Assembly (NCBI GenBank): GCA_947627125.1
Contig: CANQUY010000073.1
Coordinates: 1-8,791 of the forward strand
Direction of reading: 5' to 3'
DNA: 8,791 nucleotides
Source: an uncultured Clostridia bacterium
GTDB taxonomy: Bacteria; Bacillota; Clostridia; Christensenellales; Borkfalkiaceae
Under the pieces are notes generated by a model. It searched no databases. It worked only from the letters and a program-made list of their open reading frames with translations, and was not told the origin of the DNA. Positions 1 to 5,725 of the stretch are shown here, piece after piece (positions within the stretch are counted from its first letter, which is position 1; each line of letters starts with the position of its first letter). The position numbers and the translations under genes were made by a program.

Positions 1-4
1 CCCC

Positions 5-24
5 TGTTTCTCAGAATGACGCGG
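5..24. repeat. End fragment of the composite palindromic repeat
   Basis: TGTTTCTCAGAATGACGCGG matches the last 20 bases of the long head-to-head repeats at 6543-6692 and 6801-6950. The rest of the element lies outside the window. Confidence 0.7.
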
Positions 25-44
25 GGCGGGGTCTGTCGGTCTAC

Positions 45-70
45 GAGATCCGCTCGGACCTCGGGATGAG
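45..70 (-). repeat. Short hairpin repeat, CCGAG/CGAGCGG subtype
   Basis: On the minus strand this reads CTCATCCCGAG-GT-CCGAGCGGATCTC, an imperfect palindrome with ATCC/GGAT at its base. Relatives lie at 2194-2227, 6972-7008 and 7036-7063. It is non-coding. Confidence 0.65.
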
Positions 71-97
71 GGGATGGGCTCCCGCTCTCGACAACAA

Positions 98-147
98 CCC
101 CTCAGTCACTGCGTGCCAGCTCCCCTAAGAGGGGAGCCGAGGAGCGG
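98..147 (+). repeat. Two-hairpin repeat (CCCCTCAGTCAC type), left copy
   Basis: Two adjacent stem-loops are seen: a weak CAC-TGC-GTG stem at about 107-115 and a perfect 8-bp GCTCCCCT-AAG-AGGGGAGC stem at 119-137, followed by CGAGGAGCG. An inverted copy lies at 8646-8695 and a diverged copy at 8728-8769. It sits just downstream of the stop of the minus-strand gene at 178, so it could act as a 3' RNA hairpin there, but there is no U-tract and I do not call it a terminator. Confidence 0.75.
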
Positions 148-177
148 GGATGTCCCAATCACGTCACCATAATAGAA

Positions 178-1089
178 TCAAAACGTTTCCGTTTCTTCCG
201 TTTCGGCCGTTGCGGCGGAGGGTTCCTCAAAGATGACGCCGAGCACGTCGAGCCTGCGGGACAACTCAGAAAGCCTCGCACCGTCCTTCGTGGAGTCGAT
301 CTTTTCATTCTCCCTGCACAGTCTGTTCGCCCCGACGAGCTGCAGCCCGAAAACCGCAAGCATTGTGACGGAAACAAAAGTCAGCACGCCGAACACGATC
401 GTGAGCGCAATGGGGACGGAACCGTCGCTCACCTTTAAAATATTGTCCGCCGCAATGGCCGTTGCGATCGCAAAGACCGCCGCGAGAAAGAGCGAAACGC
501 TCGTCCAAATGACATAGTGTTTCTTGTTGGCGGCAAAGGCCTCCCGCCGCTCCGCCTGTTTCGCTTCGACGGTCGGCCGTAACGTTTCGATCTCTTCGCG
601 ATAGCTCTGCCGTTCCGCCGAAAGTCTTTCGCCGAACTTTTCACGGAGGAGCTTCCTGCCCGTTTCGAGCCGTTCGAGATCTTCCGCCCGCTCCGCACTG
701 TACAGCCTTTCGGTGTCGGTGAAATTCTTCGTGGCCGCCGTAAAGAGCCCGATGACGGCGTCGTCGTTTTCCGCCCCGTACATGGCCGCCTCGGCGAATT
801 TTTCCTCCGCCTCTGCAAATTTTTCCTCCGCGAGAAGGGCATTTCCCTCCTCCGTGAGCCTGCGATAGGTTTCGAGAGCCTCCTGCCTTGCCTTTTCGCG
901 GCGGGCGAGCTCCTCTTCGACCTGCGTCTGCGTCATGCCGGCGAGCGATTCGTCATACTCCTCGGGGAACTCAAAGGCGACCTCTTCCTCTTCTGCCTCC
1001 GTCCCTTCCACAGCGTCCGTTTCGCCGTCCGCCGTCCTCTTGATGCGAATGCCCCTGCCCTCGTCCTCGTCAAGGATCCTTTCTTCCAT
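178..1089 (-). CDS. Hypothetical coiled-coil protein with two membrane segments
   Basis: This encodes 303 residues; I do not recognise the family. Residues 1-50 are very acidic and probably disordered. Residues 55-185 are charged and helical, predicted coiled coil, with a TPR-like stretch at 80-103 where EEKFAEA is repeated back to back. Two hydrophobic segments at about 192-215 and 225-252 are separated by a short loop (a membrane hairpin), then comes a charged helix and an acidic tail ending TEETETF. There is no signal peptide, so both long ends are probably cytoplasmic. The start chosen is ATG at 1087-1089 because AAGGAG (1096-1101) lies 6 bases before it; the open frame runs on to 1236 but only inside ispE. 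The gene overlaps the 3' end of ispE by 20 bases and its ribosome site lies within ispE, which suggests co-transcription and translational coupling. A membrane scaffold role is only a guess. Confidence 0.85.
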   Translation of the reverse strand: MEERILDEDEGRGIRIKRTADGETDAVEGTEAEEEEVAFEFPEEYDESLAGMTQTQVEEELARREKARQEALETYRRLTEEGNALLAEEKFAEAEEKFAEAAMYGAENDDAVIGLFTAATKNFTDTERLYSAERAEDLERLETGRKLLREKFGERLSAERQSYREEIETLRPTVEAKQAERREAFAANKKHYVIWTSVSLFLAAVFAIATAIAADNILKVSDGSVPIALTIVFGVLTFVSVTMLAVFGLQLVGANRLCRENEKIDSTKDGARLSELSRRLDVLGVIFEEPSAATAETEETETF

Positions 1090-2005
1090 ATGATTCTCCT
1101 TCCCCCTCGCCCTCCGAAAGGACGTAGGGGTTTTTATATGATTTGATGCTCCGCGGGTACACGCTCCTGAGAACGACCGCCCGCCCCTTGCCGCGGTAAC
1201 GGCTCTTGGCCCATTCGGCGAGTTCACGCGTTCCAAACAGGGCGAACGCCGCGCTCCCCGACCCCGTCATGGCCGCCCCGAGCGGGGAGAAACTCCTCGC
1301 CTCGAGATAGGCTTTTTCGGCACATATGTTGCATTTTTTTGCCGATTCATAGAGATGATTCGAAAAGTACCGCGCCGCTTGGGGGAGATCCCCCGCCAAA
1401 AGACAGGCGAGGGCCTTTTCCGTGACGGGCGGAAAGGTTTGGCCGAAACGGTCGAATTCCGCATAGCATTCCTTGGAGGAAACGCCGCCGTCGGGAAGGA
1501 CCGCAAGGAAGTGGAGCTCGGGCTCGGCATCGAAAAATTCCAGCCTGTCGCCGCGGCCCGTCATGCGCGCAAGCCCGCCCGAGAGGAGGTACTTGGTGTC
1601 GCTTCCGAGCGCGTCCGCGAGCAAATTTACCCCACCCATGTCCGAGATCCCGTATAACCTTTTCATGCCGAGGAGCACGGCGGCGGCATCCGCGGAGGAC
1701 CCGCCCATCCCCGCGCCCACGGGAATATTTTTGTGGACGACGACGTCAACGCCGTTCGTACCGAATGCCCTCGAAAAGGCCTCGGCGGCCCTGAGAGCGT
1801 TGTTGGCTTCGGGGGGAATGCTTTCGCTCCCCATGCCGTGCATCGTGACGGAACTTAAGGCGTCCCTGCGCTTTTTCAGCACGACCCTGTCGAAGAGGTC
1901 CACGGTGACGACGAGGGAATCGAGCAAATGGAAGCCGTTTTCCCTGCCCGTGACGTCGAGCGTCAGATTGAGTTTTGCGTAAGCGTTCACCCGCACAACA
2001 TTCAT
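1070..2005 (-). CDS. ispE: 4-diphosphocytidyl-2-C-methyl-D-erythritol kinase
   Basis: IspE is a cytoplasmic GHMP-family kinase that phosphorylates CDP-methylerythritol at the 2-hydroxyl using ATP, the fourth step of the MEP route to isoprenoids. The 311-residue protein shows the expected motifs in order: AYAKLNLTLDV at 8-18 with catalytic Lys11; the glycine-rich ATP loop PVGAGMGGSSADAAA at 95-109; the catalytic Asp136 in LGSD; and the C-terminal MTGSGSAAFALF at 246-257. Length is slightly above the usual 280-300 because of a C-terminal extension (about 285-311) lying partly in the overlap with the next gene. After Asp136 the sequence reads TKYLL where many homologues have VPFFL, a mild divergence. 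The start is ATG at 2003-2005: the protein aligns from there, and a promoter ends directly upstream. An in-frame ATG at 2012-2014 would overlap the -10 box, so it is less likely. Confidence 0.96.
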   Translation of the reverse strand: MNVVRVNAYAKLNLTLDVTGRENGFHLLDSLVVTVDLFDRVVLKKRRDALSSVTMHGMGSESIPPEANNALRAAEAFSRAFGTNGVDVVVHKNIPVGAGMGGSSADAAAVLLGMKRLYGISDMGGVNLLADALGSDTKYLLSGGLARMTGRGDRLEFFDAEPELHFLAVLPDGGVSSKECYAEFDRFGQTFPPVTEKALACLLAGDLPQAARYFSNHLYESAKKCNICAEKAYLEARSFSPLGAAMTGSGSAAFALFGTRELAEWAKSRYRGKGRAVVLRSVYPRSIKSYKNPYVLSEGEGEGESYGRKDP

Positions 2006-2012
2006 CACGCCC

Positions 2013-2041
2013 ATTGTAGCACAGTTTTTCCTGAATTGCAA
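2013..2041 (-). promoter_or_regulatory. Sigma-A promoter of the ispE operon
   Basis: On the minus strand, TTGCAA (2036-2041), a 17-base spacer and TACAAT (2013-2018) form a near-consensus promoter. TG one base upstream of the -10 makes it an extended -10. The expected start point is about 2005-2006, at or one base before the ispE ATG, and there is no Shine-Dalgarno site between. Confidence 0.7.
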
Positions 2042-2058
2042 GCACATTGCTGTCCCCG

Positions 2059-2093
2059 CTCATCCTGAGCGCAGCGAAGGATCCCATAAAACG
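2059..2093 (+). repeat. Short hairpin repeat, CTGAG/CGAAG subtype
   Basis: CTCATCCTGAG, CGCAG and CGAAGGATCCC form an imperfect palindrome: ATCCT pairs with AGGAT, then a tandem G.A/A.G mismatch, then a G-C pair. It is followed by CATAAAACG. Nearly identical copies are at 2143-2176, 6422-6456, 6493-6527 and 6751-6785. Confidence 0.85.
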
Positions 2094-2142
2094 AAGTCCT
2101 TCTCTTGCCCGCCCCTGCGCCGCCCCGCTCATTCTGTCCCCG

Positions 2143-2176
2143 CTCATCCTGAGCGCAGCGAAGGATCCCATAAAAC
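2143..2176 (+). repeat. Short hairpin repeat, CTGAG/CGAAG subtype
   Basis: Identical to the copy at 2059 through the CATAAAAC tail, after which the sequences differ. Confidence 0.85.
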
Positions 2177-2193
2177 CAACGGAAGCCCATGCC

Positions 2194-2227
2194 CTCATCC
2201 CGAGGTCCGAGCGGATCCCATAAAACG
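2194..2227 (+). repeat. Short hairpin repeat, CCGAG/CGAGCGG subtype
   Basis: CTCATCCCGAGGTCCGAGCG followed by GATCCCATAAAACG. The core matches the minus strand of 45-70, while the tail CCATAAAACG is that of the CTGAG subtype, linking the two subtypes into one family. Confidence 0.7.
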
Positions 2228-2240
2228 CACGGAAGTCCAT

Positions 2241-2433
2241 AAGCGGCGTCATGCTGAGAACGAGAGTAGAACGCAGTCTACGGGAGCACTACCGAAGCAT
2301 CTCGCCGCATGCATTACGGAAGCATTCTAAATAGCGTCATGGTGCCCCGCGTTTAGACATAAATAGAATGCGCGCGGGGCGGGTCAAGTCCCGTCCTCTC
2401 GTCCTCCGTCCCTTTCTCACAATTACGCGGCGG
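2241..2433 (+). repeat. Composite head-to-head palindromic repeat, degenerate copy
   Basis: The left half (2241-2320) matches the copies at 6543 and 6801, including the GTAGA/TCTAC stem around CGCAG and the CGAAGCATCTCGCCGC end. The inverted right half is lost except for a diverged terminus, TTTCTCACAATTACGCGGCG at 2413-2432. Confidence 0.7.
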
Positions 2434-2496
2434 GTTCCGCTCTGAATGAACGGTCGGGCGTCAGCCTCCATGCTCCTCCGCCGCCCAAAAGTGGCG

Positions 2497-2523
2497 TATA
2501 ATTTTAATTGAAGGATCGGGAGG
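2497..2523 (+). promoter_or_regulatory. Candidate -10 box and ribosome site for the recombinase
   Basis: A perfect TATAAT lies at 2497-2502 and GGGAGG at 2518-2523, six bases before the ATG at 2530. No acceptable -35 is seen 16-18 bases upstream of the TATAAT, and it is not an extended -10, so the promoter would be weak or activator-dependent. Confidence 0.45.
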
Positions 2524-2529
2524 TTGCAG

Positions 2530-3444
2530 ATGTTATATAGAGAATGGCTGTACGAATGGCTTGAGCTTTACGTCAAGGCATCGGCAAAGGAAAGAACATA
2601 TCAAAAATACAGACGGCAAGCCGAGAAATATATTTTGCCTGCGCTCGGAGATTGTGACGTAAACGCGCTCACTGCCGTTGAATTACAAAAATTTTCGGTA
2701 TCTCTCTCTGAATGCGGGCTCGCGCCGAACAGTGTTAATTTTATTCTCGCAGTTCTCAAATCGTCTTTAAAAAAGGGCGTTCAGCTTGGGATCATCGAAA
2801 AACAGTACGGCGACGCCATCGTTCGTCCGAGGAACAGACCCAATGCCGTTTCTTGCTTTACGAAGGAAGAGCAACAAAAAATCGAAAACTACATTTTAAA
2901 GCAAAAAAATCCATACCTGTTCGGGATCTTGCTCGCGCTGTATTCGGGACTGCGTATCGGTGAACTTCTCGCCCTCACTTGGGAGGATATCGATCTGCAG
3001 AGAGGAACTCTGTCGGTCACCAAGTCCTGTTACGACAAGTGGGAAAACGGACGCTATATCAAGGCCATCGACACGACCAAGACGAAGAGCTCCGAGCGGG
3101 TCATTCCTCTGCCGCGCCAAATCGTCGTACATATGAGAGCGTTGAAAAAACAGACGGACAGCCGATATGTTGTCGTCGGGAAAACGGCATGGGGCGCACA
3201 GGTACGTCCCTATCAGCGTGCCTTTGAGCGATTGCTCAAGAAACTCAATATCAAGCACAGAGGGTTTCACGCTCTGCGCCACACGTTTGCTACGCGGGCC
3301 CTGGAGGTCGGTGTGGACGTAAAAACGCTGTCCGAGATCTTGGGCCATCGAGATCCCTCGATCACGTTGCGCAGGTATACCCATTCTCTCATGGAGCACA
3401 AAAAGGAGATGATGAACAGGGTGGGGCAGCTTTTACGCGAGTAA
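2530..3444 (+). CDS. Tyrosine recombinase (phage-integrase family), likely DNA invertase
   Basis: This encodes 304 residues. Residues about 3-85 form the N-terminal SAM-like core-binding domain, and about 110-300 the catalytic domain. All catalytic residues expected of the family are visible: Arg142 in SGLRIGELL, the beta-hairpin lysine (184 or 186) in TTKTKSSERVIPLP, His247 and Arg250 in FHALRH, His273 in LGHRD, and the nucleophile Tyr283 in RRYTH. The protein should therefore cut and rejoin DNA through a 3'-phosphotyrosine link. The ATG at 2530 is chosen over the TTG at 2524 because GGGAGG abuts the TTG but is well spaced for the ATG. The gene ends 28 bases before an inverted-site pair that encloses a promoter, which favours a local invertase over a phage or conjugative integrase. 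No excisionase, relaxase or structural genes are present. Its base composition is more AT-rich than that of ispE. Confidence 0.93.
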   Translation: MLYREWLYEWLELYVKASAKERTYQKYRRQAEKYILPALGDCDVNALTAVELQKFSVSLSECGLAPNSVNFILAVLKSSLKKGVQLGIIEKQYGDAIVRPRNRPNAVSCFTKEEQQKIENYILKQKNPYLFGILLALYSGLRIGELLALTWEDIDLQRGTLSVTKSCYDKWENGRYIKAIDTTKTKSSERVIPLPRQIVVHMRALKKQTDSRYVVVGKTAWGAQVRPYQRAFERLLKKLNIKHRGFHALRHTFATRALEVGVDVKTLSEILGHRDPSITLRRYTHSLMEHKKEMMNRVGQLLRE

Positions 3445-3466
3445 AAAAACGGCAGGATCTCTGCCG
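3443..3466 (-). terminator. Intrinsic terminator facing the inverted promoter
   Basis: On the minus strand, CGGCAG-AGATC-CTGCCG (3450-3466) forms a 6-bp GC-rich stem, extendable by two G.U pairs, followed by seven U residues (3443-3449). It points from the switch toward the recombinase and ends at the recombinase stop codon. It has no U-tract on the plus strand. It would stop leftward transcripts from the promoter at 3515-3543 after about 65 bases. Confidence 0.8.
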
Positions 3467-3472
3467 CCGTTC

Positions 3473-3501
3473 GGTACATAGAATAAGGTATTCTATGTAC
3501 C
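3473..3501. repeat. Recombination site 1 of the invertible segment (29-bp perfect palindrome)
   Basis: Perfect 13-bp arms GGTACATAGAATA and TATTCTATGTACC flank an asymmetric AGG centre (3486-3488). The inner 19 bases TAGAATAAGGTATTCTATG (3479-3497) recur exactly, in the opposite orientation, at 3638-3656. Paired arms around a short asymmetric centre are the usual layout of a tyrosine-recombinase crossover site. Confidence 0.8.
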
Positions 3502-3646
3502 ACCACTGTTTAGAATTATATCCTATTCTTATCATAGTGTCAATAGTTTGCGGCAAAAATCTTCCAAAATTCTCCAAAAACTTTTCCGATAAGACATATT
3601 TATCCATATTTCAACATGACACGTCCCGATCGTGAACCATAGAATA
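3489..3646. other. Putative invertible promoter segment (phase switch)
   Basis: About 158 bases lie between the AGG centre of site 1 and the CCT centre of site 2. The segment carries no gene but holds a consensus promoter (3515-3543). It lies between a recombinase gene and an operon with no convincing promoter of its own. Inversion at the centres would move the -35 to about 3592-3597 and the -10 to about 3615-3620 on the plus strand, giving a start near 3627 and a leader of about 113 bases to the ATG at 3740. In the given orientation the operon should be OFF. Confidence 0.7.
3515..3543 (-). promoter_or_regulatory. Consensus sigma-A promoter inside the invertible segment
   Basis: On the minus strand TTGACA (3538-3543), exactly 17 bases, then TATAAT (3515-3520): every consensus base is present. 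The expected start is near 3508. As given, it reads through site 1 into the terminator at 3443-3466 and serves no gene. Confidence 0.85.
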
Positions 3647-3674
3647 CCTTATTCTACGGTTTACAATCGGGACG
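3622..3674. repeat. Recombination site 2 with extended palindromic arms
   Basis: Arms of 25 bases (3622-3646 and 3650-3674) flank a CCT centre and pair with three mismatches; the outer nine, CGTCCCGAT/ATCGGGACG, and the inner TAGAATA/TATTCTA are perfect. The 19-base core at 3638-3656 is the exact reverse complement of the core of site 1. The arms outside the core differ from those of site 1. Confidence 0.8.
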
Positions 3675-3739
3675 CATGGAAGAGGGTACCGTCGCATGTA
3701 TCATTACAAAAAAAATAATTAAAAAGGTGGTTCATTACA

Positions 3740-3922
3740 ATGGAAGAAAAGAAGAATGTAAAGACAGTTAAGCTGCCCGAAGGAAAATGCTGCACACTCT
3801 ATTGCGGCGATTGCTCTTATTTCAATCCCCGCAAGACGTCATTCGGCAAATGCTGGTGCGGGTATTATAATTCCTATAGCAGAAAAGCAAGCGACGTAGC
3901 GTGCAGTAATTTTCGCAGATAA
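3740..3922 (+). CDS. Small Cys-rich protein, putative zinc binder
   Basis: This encodes 60 residues with seven cysteines: Cys17, 18, 22, 25, 38, 40 and 55, including CGDC (22-25) and CWC (38-40). The spacing suggests a small zinc-knuckle or ribbon fold. The N-terminus (MEEKKNVKTVKLPEGK) is charged; there is no signal peptide or membrane segment, so it should be cytoplasmic. AAGGTGG (3724-3730) lies nine bases before the ATG. It is the first gene downstream of the invertible promoter segment, and the next gene starts seven bases after its stop. I recognise no named family; a DNA- or protein-binding accessory role is possible but not shown. Confidence 0.75.
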   Translation: MEEKKNVKTVKLPEGKCCTLYCGDCSYFNPRKTSFGKCWCGYYNSYSRKASDVACSNFRR

Positions 3923-3929
3923 GGGATTT

Positions 3930-4334
3930 TTGATAGAGCGGCAAACGATTGAAACGCTTTTGCGTGAACTCGGCGGATCGCCGATAGAATCGGGAGGGAT
4001 TTTGGGCGCCGTCGGGGGCGTCGTTTGCCGCTACTGTCACGATCGGCATACCGCGCAGGACTGCTATGTCCCCGACGCCGAAAAATTGAACAGAGTCATC
4101 GAACAATGGGCAAAGGAAGGGGTTGAATTTGCCGGGATAGCGCACAGCCATCCCAACGGTTGTTATTTCCTCTCCCCTGCCGATTTTTCCTATTCTCAAA
4201 AAATAAAGAATAGCGCGCCCGAGCTCACGACTCTGATTTTTTCGGTCTTGACAAAGGCGGACGATAGGTGCGATCTGCGCTTTTACGATTGTTTGGCCGA
4301 CGGAGCCGAAGTATATCCGATCATCGTTCATTAG
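3930..4334 (+). CDS. Stand-alone JAMM/MPN-domain metalloprotease (prokaryotic JAB type)
   Basis: This encodes 134 residues, essentially one JAB/MPN domain. The JAMM zinc motif is complete: Glu20 in ESGGILG, then His72 and His74 in HSHP, seven residues to Ser82, and Asp85 in SPAD. Family members cleave isopeptide or peptide bonds next to ubiquitin-like or sulfur-carrier tails, or other peptides; no such carrier or E1-like gene is in this window, so the substrate is unknown. Several cysteines (33, 36, 45, 78, 114, 121) are present. The only suitable start is TTG at 3930, preceded by AAGGGA (3921-3926) that overlaps the stop of the small Cys-rich gene. Its own stop overlaps the ribosome site of the Sel1 gene. 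The three genes are thus tightly coupled. It lacks the helix-hairpin-helix part of RadC and is not RadC. Confidence 0.88.
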   Translation: MIERQTIETLLRELGGSPIESGGILGAVGGVVCRYCHDRHTAQDCYVPDAEKLNRVIEQWAKEGVEFAGIAHSHPNGCYFLSPADFSYSQKIKNSAPELTTLIFSVLTKADDRCDLRFYDCLADGAEVYPIIVH

Positions 4335-4342
4335 GAGTTTTT

Positions 4343-5725
4343 ATGGGTATTTTCAACAGAAACAGCAAAGAAAACAACGAGAAGAAGGAAGAGAAGAAAA
4401 AATTCAAGGCAAAGCGAAAGGAAGCAAAGAGCGGAGATCCCTCGGCGCAGCTCTATATCGGGAGATGCTACCTCAACGGGAACGGCGTGAAGAAGAACGA
4501 GAAAAAGGGCGCAATGTTTCTGAAGTCTGCCGCCGATAAGGCGCTTCCCGAAGCGATGAGCGCCTTTGCCGACTGCCTCCACTACGGGATCGGCGTCGCT
4601 ATCGACCGTTACACCGCGGCAAAGTATTGTTCCGATGCCGCCGATAAGGGCAATGCCGACGCGCAGGGCCGCCTCGGCGGTTATTATCTGCTTGGCGAGG
4701 GCGGCATGCCGAAGAACGCCTCCAAGGCGTTTCAGCTCATCCAGCAGGCGCTGGCCCATGGCAGTGTAAAGGGAATTTATTATTTCGGATATTGTCTTGA
4801 AAATGCCGTCATGGTCGCGAAGGACGTGGAGAGAGCGGCGGAGCATTATAAGCGGGCGGCGGACAGAGGAGAGCCCGACGCATGCAACGACATTGCCAAA
4901 ATGTATCGGAACGGAACGGGGGTGGCGCAGGACTTGGCGCAGGCTCTCTACTACTATAAAAAGGGAGCCGAGGGCGGCTGCGTCAATGCGCAATATGGCT
5001 ATGCCCGCCTGTTGGAGGACCGCTGCGGCGCAAAGAAAGATTACAGCGAAATTGCCAAGTGGTATAAAAAGGCCGCGGACAGGGGCCATGCGGAAGCGAT
5101 GGCATCTCTCGGTTCCCTGTACGAGCGGGATCTCGCGGTCGCTTTCGACGGCGTTAAAACCGCCCTGGCTCTCTATGAGCAGTCGATCAAAAAGGGCTGC
5201 GCGCGCGGCTACGATTATTTGGGCAGTTACTATGAGCGCACCCTTAAAGTCGCGGACCGCAAGAACAAAGCCGTGCAGTGCTATAAGACGGCCGCAGGCA
5301 AGAACTATCCCGACGGCATGGCGCACTACGGGCATTGCCTGCGGATAGGCTTCGGCGTGGCGCAGGATATGGCGCTCGCCAAGGACTATCTGCAGAGGGC
5401 CATGAAGGCGGGCAGCGCAGAGGCGTACTGCGAATGGGGCTTAATGCTCGAATTGAGCACTTATAATCACACTACACGTATCGAAGCGTTTTCATATTAC
5501 AAAAAAGCGGCCGACATGGGCAGCGCCCGCGGACAGTGCGAGCTTGCGCGGTGTTATTATGAAGGCGTTGGTTGTTCAAAGGATAACGCCGAATCTGCGC
5601 GCATGGGGAAGTTGGCCGCCGAACAGGGCCATCCGGGCGGGCTCTATTGGAAGGACCCCAAGCTCAACGAAAAAAAAGGCCGCCCAAAAGGGCTACCCAG
5701 TAGCAGAGTTTCGCTATGCAGATAA
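4343..5725 (+). CDS. Sel1-like repeat protein, N-terminal part (frameshifted)
   Basis: This open frame has 460 residues. Residues 1-30 are Lys/Glu-rich with no signal peptide, so a cytoplasmic site is expected. Residues 31-428 hold eleven consecutive Sel1-like repeats of 36-37 residues (starting near 31, 67, 103, 140, 176, 212, 248, 285, 321, 357 and 393), each of the form GxxxAxxxLGxxYxxGxGVxxDxxxAxxYYKKAAD. Such solenoids are protein-binding scaffolds. ATG at 4343 is preceded by TAGGAG (4332-4337), which includes the stop of the JAMM gene. The twelfth repeat breaks at an eight-A run (5670-5677): after Glu443 this frame gives a non-repeat tail (KKGRPKGLPSSRVSLCR) and stops, while the Sel1 pattern continues in the +1 frame. 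One A fewer would give a single 680-residue protein. Bases before the break are GC-rich (GGC, GCC, CGC codons), unlike the part after it. Confidence 0.85.
   Translation: MGIFNRNSKENNEKKEEKKKFKAKRKEAKSGDPSAQLYIGRCYLNGNGVKKNEKKGAMFLKSAADKALPEAMSAFADCLHYGIGVAIDRYTAAKYCSDAADKGNADAQGRLGGYYLLGEGGMPKNASKAFQLIQQALAHGSVKGIYYFGYCLENAVMVAKDVERAAEHYKRAADRGEPDACNDIAKMYRNGTGVAQDLAQALYYYKKGAEGGCVNAQYGYARLLEDRCGAKKDYSEIAKWYKKAADRGHAEAMASLGSLYERDLAVAFDGVKTALALYEQSIKKGCARGYDYLGSYYERTLKVADRKNKAVQCYKTAAGKNYPDGMAHYGHCLRIGFGVAQDMALAKDYLQRAMKAGSAEAYCEWGLMLELSTYNHTTRIEAFSYYKKAADMGSARGQCELARCYYEGVGCSKDNAESARMGKLAAEQGHPGGLYWKDPKLNEKKGRPKGLPSSRVSLCR

Larger units (their letters stand above)
2042..2529. other. Intergenic repeat region, left flank of the island
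   Basis: No convincing gene is seen. The stretch holds two short hairpin repeats (2059-2093, 2143-2176), a CCGAG-subtype hairpin (2194-2227), and a degenerate composite repeat whose left half is intact (2241-2320) while its end survives only as a diverged copy (2413-2433). Between them are two interleaved inverted repeats (2322-2380). From about 2434 to 2496 I see nothing recognisable. Confidence 0.7.

Noticed and set aside
1746..2252. Minus-strand open frame with repeated FMGSFAALRMSGD
   Set aside because: The repeated peptide is a translation of the short hairpin repeats, and the rest is the ispE region in the wrong frame.
2524..2532. TTG at 2524 as recombinase start
   Set aside because: GGGAGG directly abuts it, leaving no spacing; ATG at 2530 has six bases.
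3660..3704. Resident promoter for the Cys-rich gene (TTTACA, or TATCAT near 3699)
   Set aside because: TTTACA has no -10 at the right distance, and TATCAT has no -35 or extended TG; weak basal expression cannot be excluded.
3930..4334. RadC-like DNA repair protein
   Set aside because: The JAMM motif is shared, but the protein is only the JAB domain and lacks the RadC N-terminal region.
4331..5335. Long minus-strand open frame (334 codons) opposite the Sel1 gene
   Set aside because: The plus strand has clear Sel1 repeats and a ribosome site; the antisense frame is open because of GC-rich codon bias and shows no domain.
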